Of a DNA stretch of 64,000 bases, positions 53,433 to 61,914 are shown in pieces. Both the position numbers and the translations under genes were made by a program. This stretch comes from Hydrogenimonas sp. (lineage in GTDB: Bacteria; Campylobacterota; Campylobacteria; Campylobacterales; Hydrogenimonadaceae), in contig AP019005.1 in NCBI GenBank assembly GCA_003945285.1, positions 868,001 to 932,000 of the forward strand, in the 5' to 3' direction. A model generated the notes under the pieces. That model was given only the letters and a program-made list of their open reading frames with translations. It searched no databases and was not told the DNA's origin. Position 1 is the stretch's first letter, and each line of letters starts with the position of its first letter.

Positions 53433-56015
53433 ATGAGTATATTTGAAAAGCTGACGCACCAGATGACCGAAACCATCGAGTCCGGAGTGAGTCTTGCACT
53501 TCATAACAAAAACCCCGAAGTAGAACCGGTGCACCTGGTATGGAGCCAGCTCACCAACTCAGGCAGCGTCCTTAACCAGGCGCTAAACCGTATGGGTGTG
53601 GACAAGGCTCCAATCGAACTGGAGGCGAAAAGTGTCGCCGACAGGCTGCCTAAAGTATCTACGGTGACGAAAGAGAGCATAAAGATTTCCCGTGCGCTGC
53701 AGGAGAGCCTTCAGAAAGCGGAAGGGCTAATGGCAAAACAGGGAGATCAGTATCTTGCTGTAGATACCTGGCTGCTTGCCAACCTTGACCATCCGCAGAT
53801 AAAAGAGGTTCTCGGCAAATATGTCGATATGATGGAGCTGAAAAAGACTTTCGAAGCTATCAGAGGCGGGAAAAAGATAGAGAGCCAGACCGCCGACGAG
53901 ACGCTCGAAGCACTTGAGAAATATGGAATAGATCTGAACAAAAAGGCGATAGACGGAGAGCTCGATCCGGTAATCGGACGTGATGAGGAGATCGAGCGTG
54001 TAATGCAGATCCTGATCCGTAAAACGAAGAACAACCCGATACTCCTCGGTGAACCGGGTGTCGGTAAAACCGCTATCGTAGAGGGCCTTGCACAGCGTAT
54101 CGTCAACAAAGAGGTTCCGTTGAGTCTTCAGAACAAGCGTGTCGTAGCTCTGGATATGAGTGCCCTTATCGCCGGAGCGAAGTACAGGGGCGAGTTCGAA
54201 GACCGCCTCAAAGCGGTTATAGAAGAGGTGAAAAGCAGCGGCGATATCATCCTCTTCATAGATGAGATTCATACAATCGTCGGCGCGGGTGCGAGCGAAG
54301 GAAGCATGGATGCGGCGAATATGCTCAAGCCGGCTCTTGCGAGAGGGGAGCTTCACACCATAGGTGCGACCACTCTCAAAGAGTACAGGAAATATTTCGA
54401 AAAAGATGCCGCTCTTCAGCGCCGCTTCCAGCCGGTACATGTAAACGAGCCTACGATAAACCAGGCGCTGCAGATTCTGCGCGGCCTGCGTGAGCGGCTC
54501 GAAGCGTTTCACAACGTCACGATTCTCGACAGCGCACTCGTGGCGGCGGCGAAGCTCTCTGCACGCTACATCACCGACCGCTATCTGCCCGACAAGGCTA
54601 TCGACCTTATCGACGAAGCGGCGGCCGAACTCAAGATGCAGATAGAGAGTGAACCCAGCGAGCTTGCGCGTGTAAAGCGTGAGATAAGCCAGCTTCAGGT
54701 TGAGAGAGAGGCTCTGATGATGGAGGAGTCCAAAAAGAATGAAGCGAGACTCTCCGAGATAGAGAAAGAGCTTGCCGACCTGGAGGAGAAGAGGCGTAAA
54801 CTCGAGGCGCAGTTCGAGACCGAGAAGAAGGTCTTCAACGACATAGCCAACATCAAGGTTGAGATAGACAGACTCAGGAGCGAAGCGGAATCCGCCAAAC
54901 GAAGCGGCGACTACAACAAGGCGGCGGAGATAGAGTACGGCAAGATTCCGCAGCTCGAAGAGCAGCTGAAGCAGCTTAACGGGCAGTGGGAGAGAATGCA
55001 GAAAGAGGGTACTCTTCTTAAAAACGCCGTCGATGAAGAGATGATCGCCAAGATTGTCAGCCGATGGACGCAGATTCCTGTAACGAAGATGCTCCAGAGC
55101 GAGAAGGAGAAGATTCTGCATGTCGAGGAGGTTCTTGCGGAAGATGTCGTCGGGCAGGAGCAGGCTATTAAAGCGGTCGCCCGCGCCATCAAGCGGAACA
55201 AAGCCGGTCTGAGCGAGCAGAACAGGCCGATAGGAAGCTTCCTCTTCCTCGGCCCGACCGGTGTCGGAAAGACCCAGACGGCAAAGACGCTCGCGAAGTT
55301 CCTCTTCGATACCGAAAAGTCACTCATAAGGATCGATATGAGCGAATATATGGAGAAACATGCGGTGAGCAGGCTCGTCGGTGCACCTCCGGGATATGTA
55401 GGTTACGAAGAGGGTGGACAGCTTACCGAAGCGGTACGCCGAAAGCCATACAGCGTCATTCTCTTCGATGAGATCGAAAAGGCGCACCCGGATGTATTCA
55501 ACGTACTGCTGCAGGTGCTCGATGACGGTAGGCTAACCGACAACAAGGGTGTTACGGTCGATTTCAGAAATACGATCATAATACTCACGTCAAACATCGC
55601 GAGTGACAAGATCATGGAGTTCAGAGACCCTGAAGACCGTGAAAAGGCGGTTAGAGACGAGTTGAAGATGTACTTCAAGCCGGAGTTTCTCAACAGGCTC
55701 GACGATATAATCATCTTCAACCCGCTAGACAAGTCGGCGATTACGAAAATTGTCGATATCCTCTTCAAAAATATAGAGGCCAAGCTCAAAGAGCGCGATA
55801 TCAAAGCGTCGCTCACCGAAGCGGCCAAAGAGCGCATTGCCGAAGCGGGCTTCGACCCTGTATACGGTGCGAGACCTCTCAAAAGGGCTCTTTACGAGCT
55901 CGTCGAGGACAAGCTTGCGGAGCTGATTCTCGAAGAGAAGGTAAAAGAGGGCGACAGTGTCGTCTTCGATGCCCAAAACGGCGAAATAGTCGTAAAAATC
56001 AACCACTCATCTTAA
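53433..56015 (+). CDS. clpB: ATP-dependent chaperone ClpB
   Basis: ClpB is the hexameric AAA+ disaggregase that rescues aggregated proteins with DnaK. The 860-residue protein has the N-domain (about 1-145), AAA-1 with Walker [10 protein letters not shown] (near 205), the coiled-coil M-domain (about 405-525) that distinguishes ClpB from ClpA, and AAA-2 with GPTGVGKTQ (near 608). AAAAAGGAG lies 8 bases before the ATG at 53433; a GTG at 53427 is less likely. It has its own strong promoter and is followed by a GC-rich hairpin. Confidence 0.97.
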   Translation: MSIFEKLTHQMTETIESGVSLALHNKNPEVEPVHLVWSQLTNSGSVLNQALNRMGVDKAPIELEAKSVADRLPKVSTVTKESIKISRALQESLQKAEGLMAKQGDQYLAVDTWLLANLDHPQIKEVLGKYVDMMELKKTFEAIRGGKKIESQTADETLEALEKYGIDLNKKAIDGELDPVIGRDEEIERVMQILIRKTKNNPILLGEPGVGKTAIVEGLAQRIVNKEVPLSLQNKRVVALDMSALIAGAKYRGEFEDRLKAVIEEVKSSGDIILFIDEIHTIVGAGASEGSMDAANMLKPALARGELHTIGATTLKEYRKYFEKDAALQRRFQPVHVNEPTINQALQILRGLRERLEAFHNVTILDSALVAAAKLSARYITDRYLPDKAIDLIDEAAAELKMQIESEPSELARVKREISQLQVEREALMMEESKKNEARLSEIEKELADLEEKRRKLEAQFETEKKVFNDIANIKVEIDRLRSEAESAKRSGDYNKAAEIEYGKIPQLEEQLKQLNGQWERMQKEGTLLKNAVDEEMIAKIVSRWTQIPVTKMLQSEKEKILHVEEVLAEDVVGQEQAIKAVARAIKRNKAGLSEQNRPIGSFLFLGPTGVGKTQTAKTLAKFLFDTEKSLIRIDMSEYMEKHAVSRLVGAPPGYVGYEEGGQLTEAVRRKPYSVILFDEIEKAHPDVFNVLLQVLDDGRLTDNKGVTVDFRNTIIILTSNIASDKIMEFRDPEDREKAVRDELKMYFKPEFLNRLDDIIIFNPLDKSAITKIVDILFKNIEAKLKERDIKASLTEAAKERIAEAGFDPVYGARPLKRALYELVEDKLAELILEEKVKEGDSVVFDAQNGEIVVKINHSS

Positions 56016-56022
56016 CTCTTCA

Positions 56023-56040
56023 GGGGGCCTGCCGGCCCCC
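56023..56040 (+). terminator. Terminator-like hairpin after clpB
   Basis: GGGGGCC and GGCCCCC (56023-56029 and 56034-56040) form a 7-bp GC stem with a TGCC loop, 8 bases after the clpB stop. A short T-containing stretch follows but no strong U-tract, so termination may be partial. Confidence 0.6.
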
Positions 56041-56139
56041 GGACTATCTTTAACATCCTCAGATCGATAACCGGTATTAAGCCTAACCCCCTCTTTGGCT
56101 TACAATAATTCAAACAGCTACACACTTATTACACATTTT

Positions 56140-56222
56140 TATAATATCTTGCTCCTGTAGGTGCGAAATGTCGCCAAACCGTCGCCGATGAACGACGACT
56201 CTGTAAACCTAGGGGGACAGAT
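56140..56222 (+). promoter_or_regulatory. -10 box and structured leader of the Met/His-rich protein gene
   Basis: TATAAT at 56140-56145 predicts a transcript start near 56152. The roughly 70-base leader can fold: TAGG (56158-56161) with CCTA (56208-56211), extended by CTCC (56152-56155) with the G-run at 56212-56216, and an inner hairpin CGTCG/CGACG (56180-56184, 56193-56197). The outer stem uses the G-run that would be the ribosome site of the gene at 56223, so folding could control translation. The GCCAAACC and GTAAACCT parts recall c-di-GMP-I riboswitches, but conserved positions do not clearly match. Confidence 0.4.
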
Positions 56223-57005
56223 ATGCCAAATAGAAACAATAGAAAAAACGGTATGAAAACTCTGTTGATGCGGGCTTTGATAGTTTTCGGCTTCAGCATA
56301 GCCTCTTCACCGGCCTTTGCCGATAGCGACAGCACCGCGACCGCAGCGGGAAAAGGTATGATGAACGAGATGTCGGGCGGTTTTCCCCACCCGTTCTTCA
56401 ACCATATGGGTATACCCGATATGCCGGGAATGGTCAGCGCCAGGATAACCGCCTATCGTCAGGGTGAAAGCGGCGAAGCGTCACGTGAAGACTTCGGATT
56501 TCACCTCGAAGCCGGTCTTTACGAGAGGCTGGGCCTGCATATTCGCAACAATGAGATCCGGCAGAGTAACCGTACGGACGTAATGCTTATGTATGCGGTA
56601 GTTCAAGACAGTAAAGCCGAGAGCGGAATCTCCGTTTTCGGAGGTGCCCTGATCCCTTCCGGAACTGTACCTGAAGGGGAGGATTCGCTCATAGGGGCAT
56701 TCGGTATCTCGGGCCGGCAGGTTTTTGAAGATATCGCAATCTTTGACGGAAACGTCCACTATATGCCTCAGATGAAGATGTATGAGATGGGTTTTTCAGG
56801 AATTTTCAAAGCTTCAAAGAGCCTCTTTCCGATGATTGAAATAGATGGAAAGATTACCGAAAATAGAACTATGTTCTATCTTTTTCCGGCATTGAAGTTC
56901 AAATTGAAACCGGAAGTCTTTTTAGGTGTCGGATCGCAGTTTGCAATAAGCGATCAGAAAGAGTTCGACAACAGATTTCTGGTTCAACTTGATATTGCAT
57001 GGTAG
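56223..57005 (+). CDS. Exported Met/His-rich protein, possibly outer-membrane
   Basis: A 260-residue protein with a signal peptide (about 1-33; IVFGFSIASSPAFA). The mature start is rich in Met, His and Phe (MMNEMSGGFPHPFFNHMG, then DMPGM), which could bind copper or another soft metal. The rest alternates hydrophobic and polar residues in strand-like segments and ends with a tryptophan (LVQLDIAW), as many outer-membrane barrels do. I recognise no family. The G-run ribosome site lies in a foldable leader. A repeat element begins right after its stop. Confidence 0.6.
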   Translation: MPNRNNRKNGMKTLLMRALIVFGFSIASSPAFADSDSTATAAGKGMMNEMSGGFPHPFFNHMGIPDMPGMVSARITAYRQGESGEASREDFGFHLEAGLYERLGLHIRNNEIRQSNRTDVMLMYAVVQDSKAESGISVFGGALIPSGTVPEGEDSLIGAFGISGRQVFEDIAIFDGNVHYMPQMKMYEMGFSGIFKASKSLFPMIEIDGKITENRTMFYLFPALKFKLKPEVFLGVGSQFAISDQKEFDNRFLVQLDIAW

Positions 57006-57109
57006 TGTTACGCACACGGCTTAAGATCATCCAAAAATATACGGTTTCGAAGCTTCGGGGGAGGGTCACTCCCCGCCAAAGCTAGGCTTTGCCCAAGCTT
57101 TGCGTAACA
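57006..57109. repeat. Compound palindromic (MITE-like) element, copy 2
   Basis: Begins on the base after the TAG stop of the preceding gene. Ends are perfect 9-bp inverted repeats TGTTACGCA (57006-57014) and TGCGTAACA (57101-57109). The segment 57064-57111 matches 9573-9621 of copy 1: GGTCACTCCCCGCCAAAG is identical in 18 of 18 bases, and the following GGCTTTGC, CAAGCTTTGC and TAACATC blocks also agree. GGGGGA/TCCCC and CAAAG/CTTTG hairpins are kept. The left half differs from copy 1 and has a CGAAGCTTCG palindrome. Confidence 0.75.
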
Positions 57110-57143
57110 TCGATGAGTAATATCGGGTGAGAGGAGAGGAAGA

Positions 57144-58481
57144 ATGGAAATGAAGGAACACTCTGCGCAGCAGGGGACGTCGGCTTACAAAGCGGGCACT
57201 CTTTCACTCATAGGTGCCGTCTCTATGGGTACAGGTGTGATGATAGGTGCCGGCATACTGGCATTGACCGGGCAGATTGCCGAGCTTGCGGGTTCACTCT
57301 TTCCGCTCGCGTTTGCAGCCGCGGCGGTCGTTACGGCTTTCAGCGCCTACTCTTATGTGAAGCTTTCAAACGCATACCCCTCTGCGGGCGGAATCGCCAT
57401 GTTTTTGCAGAAGGCTTACGGAAGAGGGGTCGTGACAGCAGCCGGAGCGCTGCTGATGTATTTCTCGATGGTGATCAACCAGAGTCTCGTGGCGAAAACC
57501 TTTGGGGCATACACCATTCAGCTTTTCGATGTGGAACCCTCAAACTGGATAGTCTCCTCGCTTGGAGTAGTGCTCCTGCTTTTTGCATTTCTTCTCAACA
57601 TTTCCGGAAACAGAGCTATCGGTCTCTTTTCGCTGTTGATGGCCGTTTTGAAGATAGGAGGTATCGTACTCTTCGCCGCGGCAGGTCTCTGGCTCTCCGG
57701 TTTCGAACCTGTGGTCAGCAGTGTCGCGGCCGCAGAGAGTTCGGTATCCGGATTTCTCGCCGCGATGGCTCTTGCTATTCTGGCCTACAAAGGGTTTACC
57801 ACCATTACCAACAGCGGTTCAGAGATTGTAAACCCTCACCGAAACGTCGGGCTGGCGATTATTATCTCCATAGCCATATGCGTGGTGGTCTATATTCTTG
57901 TAGCTCTGGCTGTGGCGGGGAGCCTCGGACTTTCAGAGATAGTGGCCGCCAAAGATTACGCTCTGGCGGAAGCCGCACGTCCCGCTTTCGGAGACTTCGG
58001 TCTCACTTTTACCGTCATCCTTGCGATAGTGGCTACATCTTCCGGCGTCATCGCCAGCATATTCGCCGTATCCCGCATGTTGGCGATGCTGACCGAGATG
58101 AAACTGGTGCCGCACAGACATTTCGGAATGCCTGGAACCGTTTTGAACCATACTCTTGTCTATACGATAACGATCGCGATATTTCTGACCATATTTTTCG
58201 ATCTGAGCCGTATCGCATCTCTCGGTGCAATCTTCTATCTGCTGATGGATATAGCGATTCACTGGGGTGTATTGAGACATCTGAGAAAAGAGATCGGGGC
58301 CAATATCTTCATATTGAGCGCGGCGATCGGGTTCGATCTGCTGGTTCTGTTGGCCTTTTTGATTGTGAAAGCTTCGACCGATGTAGTGGTGCTTTATGCC
58401 GCAGCGGCCGCTATATTTTTCATATTCGCGGCGGAGAGGATCTTTTTGAGAAAAGGGATAGAGGAGTCGGCGGAAAGTTGA
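57144..58481 (+). CDS. APC-family amino-acid permease
   Basis: A 445-residue transporter with about twelve membrane helices. The first helix carries GAVSMGTGVMIGAGILALTG, the conserved glycine-rich substrate-binding turn of the amino acid-polyamine-organocation superfamily; LAILAYKGFTTITNSGSEI near residue 215 is the TM6 region. The substrate cannot be told. GGAGAGG precedes the ATG. A repeat element fills most of the gap before it, so it probably has its own transcript start or relies on read-through. Confidence 0.85.
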   Translation: MEMKEHSAQQGTSAYKAGTLSLIGAVSMGTGVMIGAGILALTGQIAELAGSLFPLAFAAAAVVTAFSAYSYVKLSNAYPSAGGIAMFLQKAYGRGVVTAAGALLMYFSMVINQSLVAKTFGAYTIQLFDVEPSNWIVSSLGVVLLLFAFLLNISGNRAIGLFSLLMAVLKIGGIVLFAAAGLWLSGFEPVVSSVAAAESSVSGFLAAMALAILAYKGFTTITNSGSEIVNPHRNVGLAIIISIAICVVVYILVALAVAGSLGLSEIVAAKDYALAEAARPAFGDFGLTFTVILAIVATSSGVIASIFAVSRMLAMLTEMKLVPHRHFGMPGTVLNHTLVYTITIAIFLTIFFDLSRIASLGAIFYLLMDIAIHWGVLRHLRKEIGANIFILSAAIGFDLLVLLAFLIVKASTDVVVLYAAAAAIFFIFAAERIFLRKGIEESAES

Positions 58482-58514
58482 GTTTTTTCAGATCTATTCC
58501 AGTATCATTAGAGC

Positions 58515-59813
58515 ATGTATAGACGGAATAGAAGCGAGAAGTTCAAGCCTGTGCGGGAATATGCCGCAAAGTTCTTTGCAATACTCTTTTTGATATCGGC
58601 TTTTTACGCATCCGCACTCGATGCGCAGACCCTGCAGTCTGTAATTGACAACGCCGAGGCCGGATCAGCCATAGAGCTTCCGGCCGGCAGGTTCTACGGC
58701 CCGATAACGATCCGAAAACCTCTGATCCTGAAAGGTCAAGGCGCCGCGACCGTCATAGACGGAAATTTCAGCGGTACAGTCATAAAAATTCTCTCTCCCG
58801 ACGTCACCTTAGAAAATGTTTCGATACGCCGCAGCGGAAAGCAGCGCCACTCTCTGGATGCCGCTATTTTCGTAGGCGGGGCAAAACGTGTCAGGATCAG
58901 CCGATGTTCCATAAAGGAGTCGCTTTTCGGAATAATTCTCTCAAGAACGGACAGCTCGGCCATAACCGACAACAATATATCCTCCTATGAAGAGAGTGTT
59001 GTCGACAACAGGGGTGACGGAATAAGACTCTGGTTATCCGACGGCAACATCATAGAGGGAAACAGGCTGACTCTAAGCAGGGATCTCTCTCTTATGCGCT
59101 CGAATCACAACGTGATAGACTCAAACATAGTGGAGCGGAGCCGTTACGGCGTTTTGCTGCAGATGTGTGAAGATACAAGGGTTGTCGGAAACGAGATTCT
59201 CTCAAACTATGTCGGAATCATGAGTGTCGGTTCGAAAGATGTGCAGATAGAGAAGAACCTGGTTGTAAAAACTCTTCTCGAAACCGGGGTCGGAGTTGTG
59301 ATAAGGGGCGGGGGTGTGCACAGAGTTTTACACAACACGATTATGAGGCACGCCCAGGCATTCTACATCGACAGCTCCCCGGCGGAAACCGGAATGAAGC
59401 GCTATATCGAGTACAACAGGATAGCGCTGAACAATGAGGCTTTCCACTTCCATGCGATAATTAAGAACAACACTATTAGAAACAACAACATAACCGACAA
59501 CCTGACCGAGGTGGTAAAAAACATAAAACATACCAGGAGTTACGACAACAATATCTCCATGAACTACTGGGACAGCTACGCCGGTTTCGATATGGACAGC
59601 GACGGCATCGGAGATACGCCGTTCAATATTCTGATATATGCGGATCAGCTGTGGCAGTTCGACCACCATCTCAAGTTTTTCTATACATCTCCTATTTTTT
59701 CGATCATCGACTTCATCGAAAGGCTCGCACCCTTCAGCGAACCTGTTCTGCTTATGAGAGACGACAGCCCCAGAATTTTCCCCGTTGAAAATGCAGGCGC
59801 CGCAAAAAGATAG
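58515..59813 (+). CDS. nosD: NosD-like periplasmic parallel beta-helix protein
   Basis: A 432-residue exported protein: signal peptide (about 17-38), then a right-handed parallel beta-helix with many N-x-I and asparagine-ladder turns (NVIDSNIVERSRYGVLLQ, DVQIEKNLVVKT). Near residue 350 the NosD hallmark NYWDSYAGFDMDSDGIGDTP appears. NosD takes part in copper-centre maturation of nitrous oxide reductase NosZ, together with NosF and NosY. None of nosZ, nosF, nosY or nosL is in the window, so this copy is separated from the main cluster or has another role. Confidence 0.87.
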   Translation: MYRRNRSEKFKPVREYAAKFFAILFLISAFYASALDAQTLQSVIDNAEAGSAIELPAGRFYGPITIRKPLILKGQGAATVIDGNFSGTVIKILSPDVTLENVSIRRSGKQRHSLDAAIFVGGAKRVRISRCSIKESLFGIILSRTDSSAITDNNISSYEESVVDNRGDGIRLWLSDGNIIEGNRLTLSRDLSLMRSNHNVIDSNIVERSRYGVLLQMCEDTRVVGNEILSNYVGIMSVGSKDVQIEKNLVVKTLLETGVGVVIRGGGVHRVLHNTIMRHAQAFYIDSSPAETGMKRYIEYNRIALNNEAFHFHAIIKNNTIRNNNITDNLTEVVKNIKHTRSYDNNISMNYWDSYAGFDMDSDGIGDTPFNILIYADQLWQFDHHLKFFYTSPIFSIIDFIERLAPFSEPVLLMRDDSPRIFPVENAGAAKR

Positions 59814-59864
59814 AGCAGTGCCTGCATAGCTGCAAGTTTGCACAAATAGTACACATAACCGCAC

Positions 59865-59910
59865 TATTATGAAGTACCGGCACTCCTGATTGAGCATCGA
59901 CAGGAGCCGG
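59865..59910 (+). promoter_or_regulatory. -10 box and leader hairpin before the gene at 59932
   Basis: TATTAT at 59865-59870 is a possible -10. From about 59877 the transcript could form a hairpin: CCGG with CCGG (59877-59880, 59907-59910) and CTCCTG with CAGGAG (59883-59888, 59901-59906), with a CA bulge and a 12-base loop. The ribosome site AAGGAGGGG comes after the stem, so it stays free. Confidence 0.4.
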
Positions 59911-59931
59911 AATCTACAAAAGGAGGGGATA

Positions 59932-60372
59932 ATGCGAAATCCGGGTTTGAAAATACTCCTGGCATTGGCACTGGTTCTGGGGATTGCGGCGGCAGACGAT
60001 TCACGGTACCATCAGAAAGTTGACGGTATAAGCGTCTATCTGGGCGTCATACCCGCCCAGCTCATCAGAGGGCATGATAAAGGTATGCACGGCGGGGCGG
60101 AAGGGAGAGAGAGCTACCATATTCTGGTTGCTCTTTTCGACTCACAAAGCGGAGAGCGTATAACTGATGCGAAAGTGAACGCCACCGTTGCATCGGTTGG
60201 TATGAGGGGCGAAAAAAAGAGCCTGGAGCCGATGAGTGAAGAGCTTCTGAGTTACGGCAACTTTTTTCGGCTGGAGCGCCCCGGCAGATATGAGATAAGA
60301 TTGGAGATTTTCCGCAAAGGGGTAAAAGCTCCCGTTGTTGCGGACTTCTATTTTGAAAGGCCGCAAGAGTGA
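59932..60372 (+). CDS. Small exported protein of unknown function
   Basis: A 146-residue protein with signal peptide (about 1-20) and a mature domain with strand-like segments (SYHILVALFDSQSGERITDAKV, then RPGRYEIRLEIF) that suggest an immunoglobulin-like beta sandwich, as in FixH or YtkA-like proteins. The RGHDKGMHGG segment (near residue 47) has His and Met that could bind metal. No family is recognised with certainty. AAGGAGG before the ATG at 59932 decides this start over one at 59890. It follows the orphan nosD. Confidence 0.65.
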   Translation: MRNPGLKILLALALVLGIAAADDSRYHQKVDGISVYLGVIPAQLIRGHDKGMHGGAEGRESYHILVALFDSQSGERITDAKVNATVASVGMRGEKKSLEPMSEELLSYGNFFRLERPGRYEIRLEIFRKGVKAPVVADFYFERPQE

Positions 60373-60408
60373 AACGGCAGCGGCCGCCGCAGTCGGGGGT
60401 GAGTATGA

Positions 60409-60414
60409 TATAAT
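60409..60414 (+). promoter_or_regulatory. -10 box before the gene at 60441
   Basis: TATAAT in GATATAATCGG, 26 bases before the ATG. A GC-rich stretch (60377-60390) upstream may end the previous transcript. Confidence 0.45.
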
Positions 60415-60440
60415 CGGTGAAATTTTTTTGGAAGAGGATA

Positions 60441-60857
60441 ATGAAAAAGTTTTACCTTTTACTGCTCAGCCTTCTGCTTGCGGCTGCAGCCGATGACGGT
60501 GATATGGCCGAAAAGATAAAGTTACAGAACCAAAATGTGGTGAAAGCGGCCGCCTCGGAACTCTCGAAAGAGCTGCCCAAAAGGGTGGATCGTTTCACGC
60601 AGCTTGTAGATATAGCAGCCGACGGCGAGATGCTGATTTATACGTTCGAAATAGATGCGGCCCCGAAAAGTGATGAAGAGATAATCGAAGAGGGAGCCGG
60701 GCGTATGAAGAGAAACGTAACTGCAGGCGTATGTGCGACTTCAAAGCGGTTTCTGCAGAGCGGTATATCTATATCGTACCGCTACAAGTCGGCGGCTACA
60801 GGCAGAGAACTTTTCAGATTCGATATAAAAAAGAGCGATTGCGCCCTGTTGAGATGA
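60441..60857 (+). CDS. Small exported two-cysteine protein of unknown function
   Basis: A 138-residue protein with a signal peptide (about 1-16; LLLLSLLLAAAA). The mature part has one helix-rich half (ELSKELPKRVDRF) and a strand-rich half; two cysteines (in AGVCATSK and KKSDCALL) may form a disulfide. Similar small exported proteins occur in Campylobacterota but I know of no function. GAGG before the ATG at 60441 supports this start; the frame itself is open from 60417. Confidence 0.65.
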   Translation: MKKFYLLLLSLLLAAAADDGDMAEKIKLQNQNVVKAAASELSKELPKRVDRFTQLVDIAADGEMLIYTFEIDAAPKSDEEIIEEGAGRMKRNVTAGVCATSKRFLQSGISISYRYKSAATGRELFRFDIKKSDCALLR

Positions 60858-61106
60858 GACAATCTTGTCCGAACGGTTTCGCAAAAGAGTGCGGCTTTCA
60901 GCCCCGATGCCGCGTCCCGCAGGGCAGATCACGTTCGGCGTGCAGATTTTGCGTAAGGTCAGTTAAAGAGTTTGCCCACCCGTCTCGGCTTTTTGCGCTC
61001 GGTTTTGATATGACCCCCTAAACTGCCATTAAGCGAAATTTAATTAAAATATCGGGCTTAATTACCGCAATCCGGTAATAAATTAAATAATCTGGAAGGA
61101 TAACGG
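60858..61106. promoter_or_regulatory. Intergenic region before rpmH with decayed repeat and promoter
   Basis: No gene is supported in this 249-bp stretch. TTTTGCGTAAGGTCAGTT (60947-60964) matches the terminal repeat of copy 1 in reverse complement with one mismatch over 17 bases. ACGGTTTCGCAAAAG (60873-60887) may be the other, weaker end, with GCGGC/GCCGC arms between. TAAAAT at 61045-61050 is a possible -10 for rpmH. It is followed by ATTACCG (61061-61067) and CGGTAAT (61073-61079), a perfect 7-bp inverted repeat at the start of the predicted transcript. Confidence 0.45.
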
Positions 61107-61241
61107 ATGAAACGAACATATCAACCGCATAACACTCCGCGTAAAAGAACACACGGTTTCCGCGCTCGCATGAAAACTAAAAACGGACGCAAGATCATCA
61201 ATGCACGCCGTGCAAAAGGTCGTAAGCGATTGGCGGTCTGA
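61107..61241 (+). CDS. rpmH: 50S ribosomal protein L34
   Basis: Forty-four residues beginning [20 protein letters not shown] and ending [11 protein letters not shown], full-length and typical L34. GGAAGGA lies at 61094-61100. It heads the conserved rpmH-rnpA-yidD-yidC-khpB block. The stop TGA at 61239-61241 overlaps the likely rnpA start. Confidence 0.97.
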   Translation: MKRTYQPHNTPRKRTHGFRARMKTKNGRKIINARRAKGRKRLAV

Positions 61242-61573
61242 TTCATTTCGAATCTCTCAAGCGTACCGCCGATTTTAACAGGGTGTACAAAACCGGTAAA
61301 CGTTGGCACGACCCGGCTTTCGTACTCTTCGCGGTACCGCGCAAGGGATACTGCAGAGTCGGATTTGTCGCCAGCAAAAAGATCGGCAACGCCGTCAAAA
61401 GAGCCAGAGCCAAGCGAAGGCTCAGGGCGCTTTTTATAAAAATGGCCCCGATGCTGGTAAACGGAGAGTATGTATTAGTAGCCAAACCGCCGGTACTGGA
61501 TGCTCCTTTCAGTGAGCTTGAAAAGGCATTCAGGCGGGCTGTCAAACGATTGAAAATTGGGCAAACGGAATGA
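61241..61573 (+). CDS. rnpA: Ribonuclease P protein component
   Basis: RnpA helps the RNase P RNA bind pre-tRNA leaders. The body is clear: GFVASKKIGNAVKRARAKRRLRALF is the RNR-type RNA-binding motif. The first standard start is GTG 61283, but that drops SLKRTADFNRVYKTGK, the conserved first helix and strand that bind the 5' leader. The frame is open back to 61226, with no ATG, GTG or TTG before 61283. I place the start at ATT 61241, which overlaps the rpmH TGA as TGATT, mirroring the TGATG couplings elsewhere in the window; CTG 61238 and ATT 61229 are alternatives. About 110 residues result. Confidence 0.85.
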   Translation: MHFESLKRTADFNRVYKTGKRWHDPAFVLFAVPRKGYCRVGFVASKKIGNAVKRARAKRRLRALFIKMAPMLVNGEYVLVAKPPVLDAPFSELEKAFRRAVKRLKIGQTE

Positions 61574-61914
61574 TCAGAAGCGTATTATCGGGTTTTTTGA
61601 AAATCTATCAGAGATTCTTTACACTTTTGGGCTATGGAAGCTGCCGCTACTACCCGACCTGTTCAGAGTATGCCAAGTGGCAGCTCGAAACCAACCCCAA
61701 TCTTTTAAAAGCACTCTTTTTTTCGATGGTAAGGATACTTCGCTGCAACCAGCTCTTCGACGGCGGCATCGACTATCCGAAAGTATCTTCCGTTCCCTCC
61801 AAAAAGATAAATTTCTGTGATCACGGCTGCAGTGTCAAATACTGGTATGTGCCCGATGAGCACAAAAAGAGATGGAACGTTATAAAAAATATCTTTTCGA
61901 AAGGTAATTCGTGA
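61570..61914 (+). CDS. yidD: Membrane protein insertion efficiency factor YidD
   Basis: A 114-residue YidD with SCRYYPTCSEYAKWQL and LFFSMVRILRCNQLFDGGIDYP, the cysteine-containing signatures of the family. YidD assists YidC-dependent membrane insertion. The C-terminal part with two further cysteines (NFCDHGCSVKYW) is longer than in many YidD proteins. It overlaps rnpA and yidC by 4 bp each. Confidence 0.95.
   Translation: MIRSVLSGFLKIYQRFFTLLGYGSCRYYPTCSEYAKWQLETNPNLLKALFFSMVRILRCNQLFDGGIDYPKVSSVPSKKINFCDHGCSVKYWYVPDEHKKRWNVIKNIFSKGNS

Noticed and set aside
53727-55121. A 464-codon open frame opposite clpB
   Set aside because: Antisense shadow of a highly conserved gene; no recognisable domain and no ribosome site.
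56152-56222. Naming the leader a c-di-GMP-I riboswitch
   Set aside because: Only short parts resemble the aptamer; the helix arrangement and conserved bases do not clearly line up, so it is left as an unassigned structured leader.
60731-61021. Open frame across the end of the 60441 gene and the following gap
   Set aside because: Overlaps a better supported gene in another frame, and its second half lies in the decayed repeat region.
60858-61106. Replication origin next to rpmH
   Set aside because: rpmH is near oriC in many bacteria, but no dnaA gene or cluster of DnaA boxes is visible here, and in Campylobacterota dnaA is usually elsewhere.
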